5,245 nt of DNA. Source: Dehalococcoidia bacterium UBA6808. Its GTDB lineage: Bacteria; Chloroflexota; Dehalococcoidia; GIF9; UBA5629. The notes under the pieces are model-generated. The model ran no database searches, was not told where the DNA came from, and was given only the letters and a program-made list of their open reading frames with translations. Below are positions 5,233 through 5,245 of the stretch, piece by piece. The position numbers and the translations under genes are program-made. Each line of letters begins with the position of its first letter. Position 1 is the stretch's first letter. The stretch covers positions 1 to 5,245 of the forward strand of contig DKFA01000025.1 in NCBI GenBank assembly GCA_002452695.1, given 5' to 3'.

Positions 5233-5245
5233 ATCCAAGATTTCA

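Overview
The window is a compact bacterial chromosomal segment in which every convincing gene lies on the minus strand. Reading in the direction of transcription (from high to low coordinates), it holds a two-component system (PAS histidine kinase, then OmpR-type response regulator), a 50-residue four-cysteine protein, a terminator, gatC-gatA, an Lrp/AsnC-family regulator, and the first part of a class I/II aminotransferase that runs off the left edge. Base composition looks balanced, Shine-Dalgarno sequences are mostly strong AGGAGG, and promoters are of the housekeeping type with extended -10 elements.

The presence of GatCA implies a bacterium that makes Gln-tRNA(Gln) and/or Asn-tRNA(Asn) by transamidation. 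The soluble PAS kinase with an 'LVHELKTPLTP' H-box, and the paired Lrp regulator and aminotransferase, would fit Chloroflexota (Dehalococcoidia-like) or a Firmicute. The Dehalococcoidia idea is a tentative impression, not a demonstrated assignment. I see no mobile element, phage gene, CRISPR array, tRNA or rRNA.

Right part (5245-3270): a histidine kinase with no membrane segment overlaps its response regulator by 4 bases (ATGA), so the two are translationally coupled. The kinase has a TTGACA-type promoter almost touching its ATG and no visible Shine-Dalgarno, which suggests a very short or absent leader. Middle (3269-2871): after the regulator stop comes an AT-rich stretch with three copies of AAAAAGTRA, two of them 11 bp apart, then a small Cys-rich ORF with an excellent ribosome binding site, then a GC-rich 11-bp hairpin terminator. 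The repeats could be a binding site for the OmpR-type regulator encoded just upstream, which would make the small protein its nearest candidate target.

Left part (2870-1): gatC and gatA are 3 bases apart behind an extended -10 promoter. gatB does not follow. Instead, after a 107-base gap with its own extended -10 promoter, come the Lrp/AsnC regulator and the aminotransferase, 36 bases apart. These four genes share an amino-acid nitrogen theme (Asp/Glu amidation on tRNA, amino-acid sensing, transamination). The most unusual material in the window is the small Cys-rich protein with its upstream repeats; the rest is recognisable as known families.
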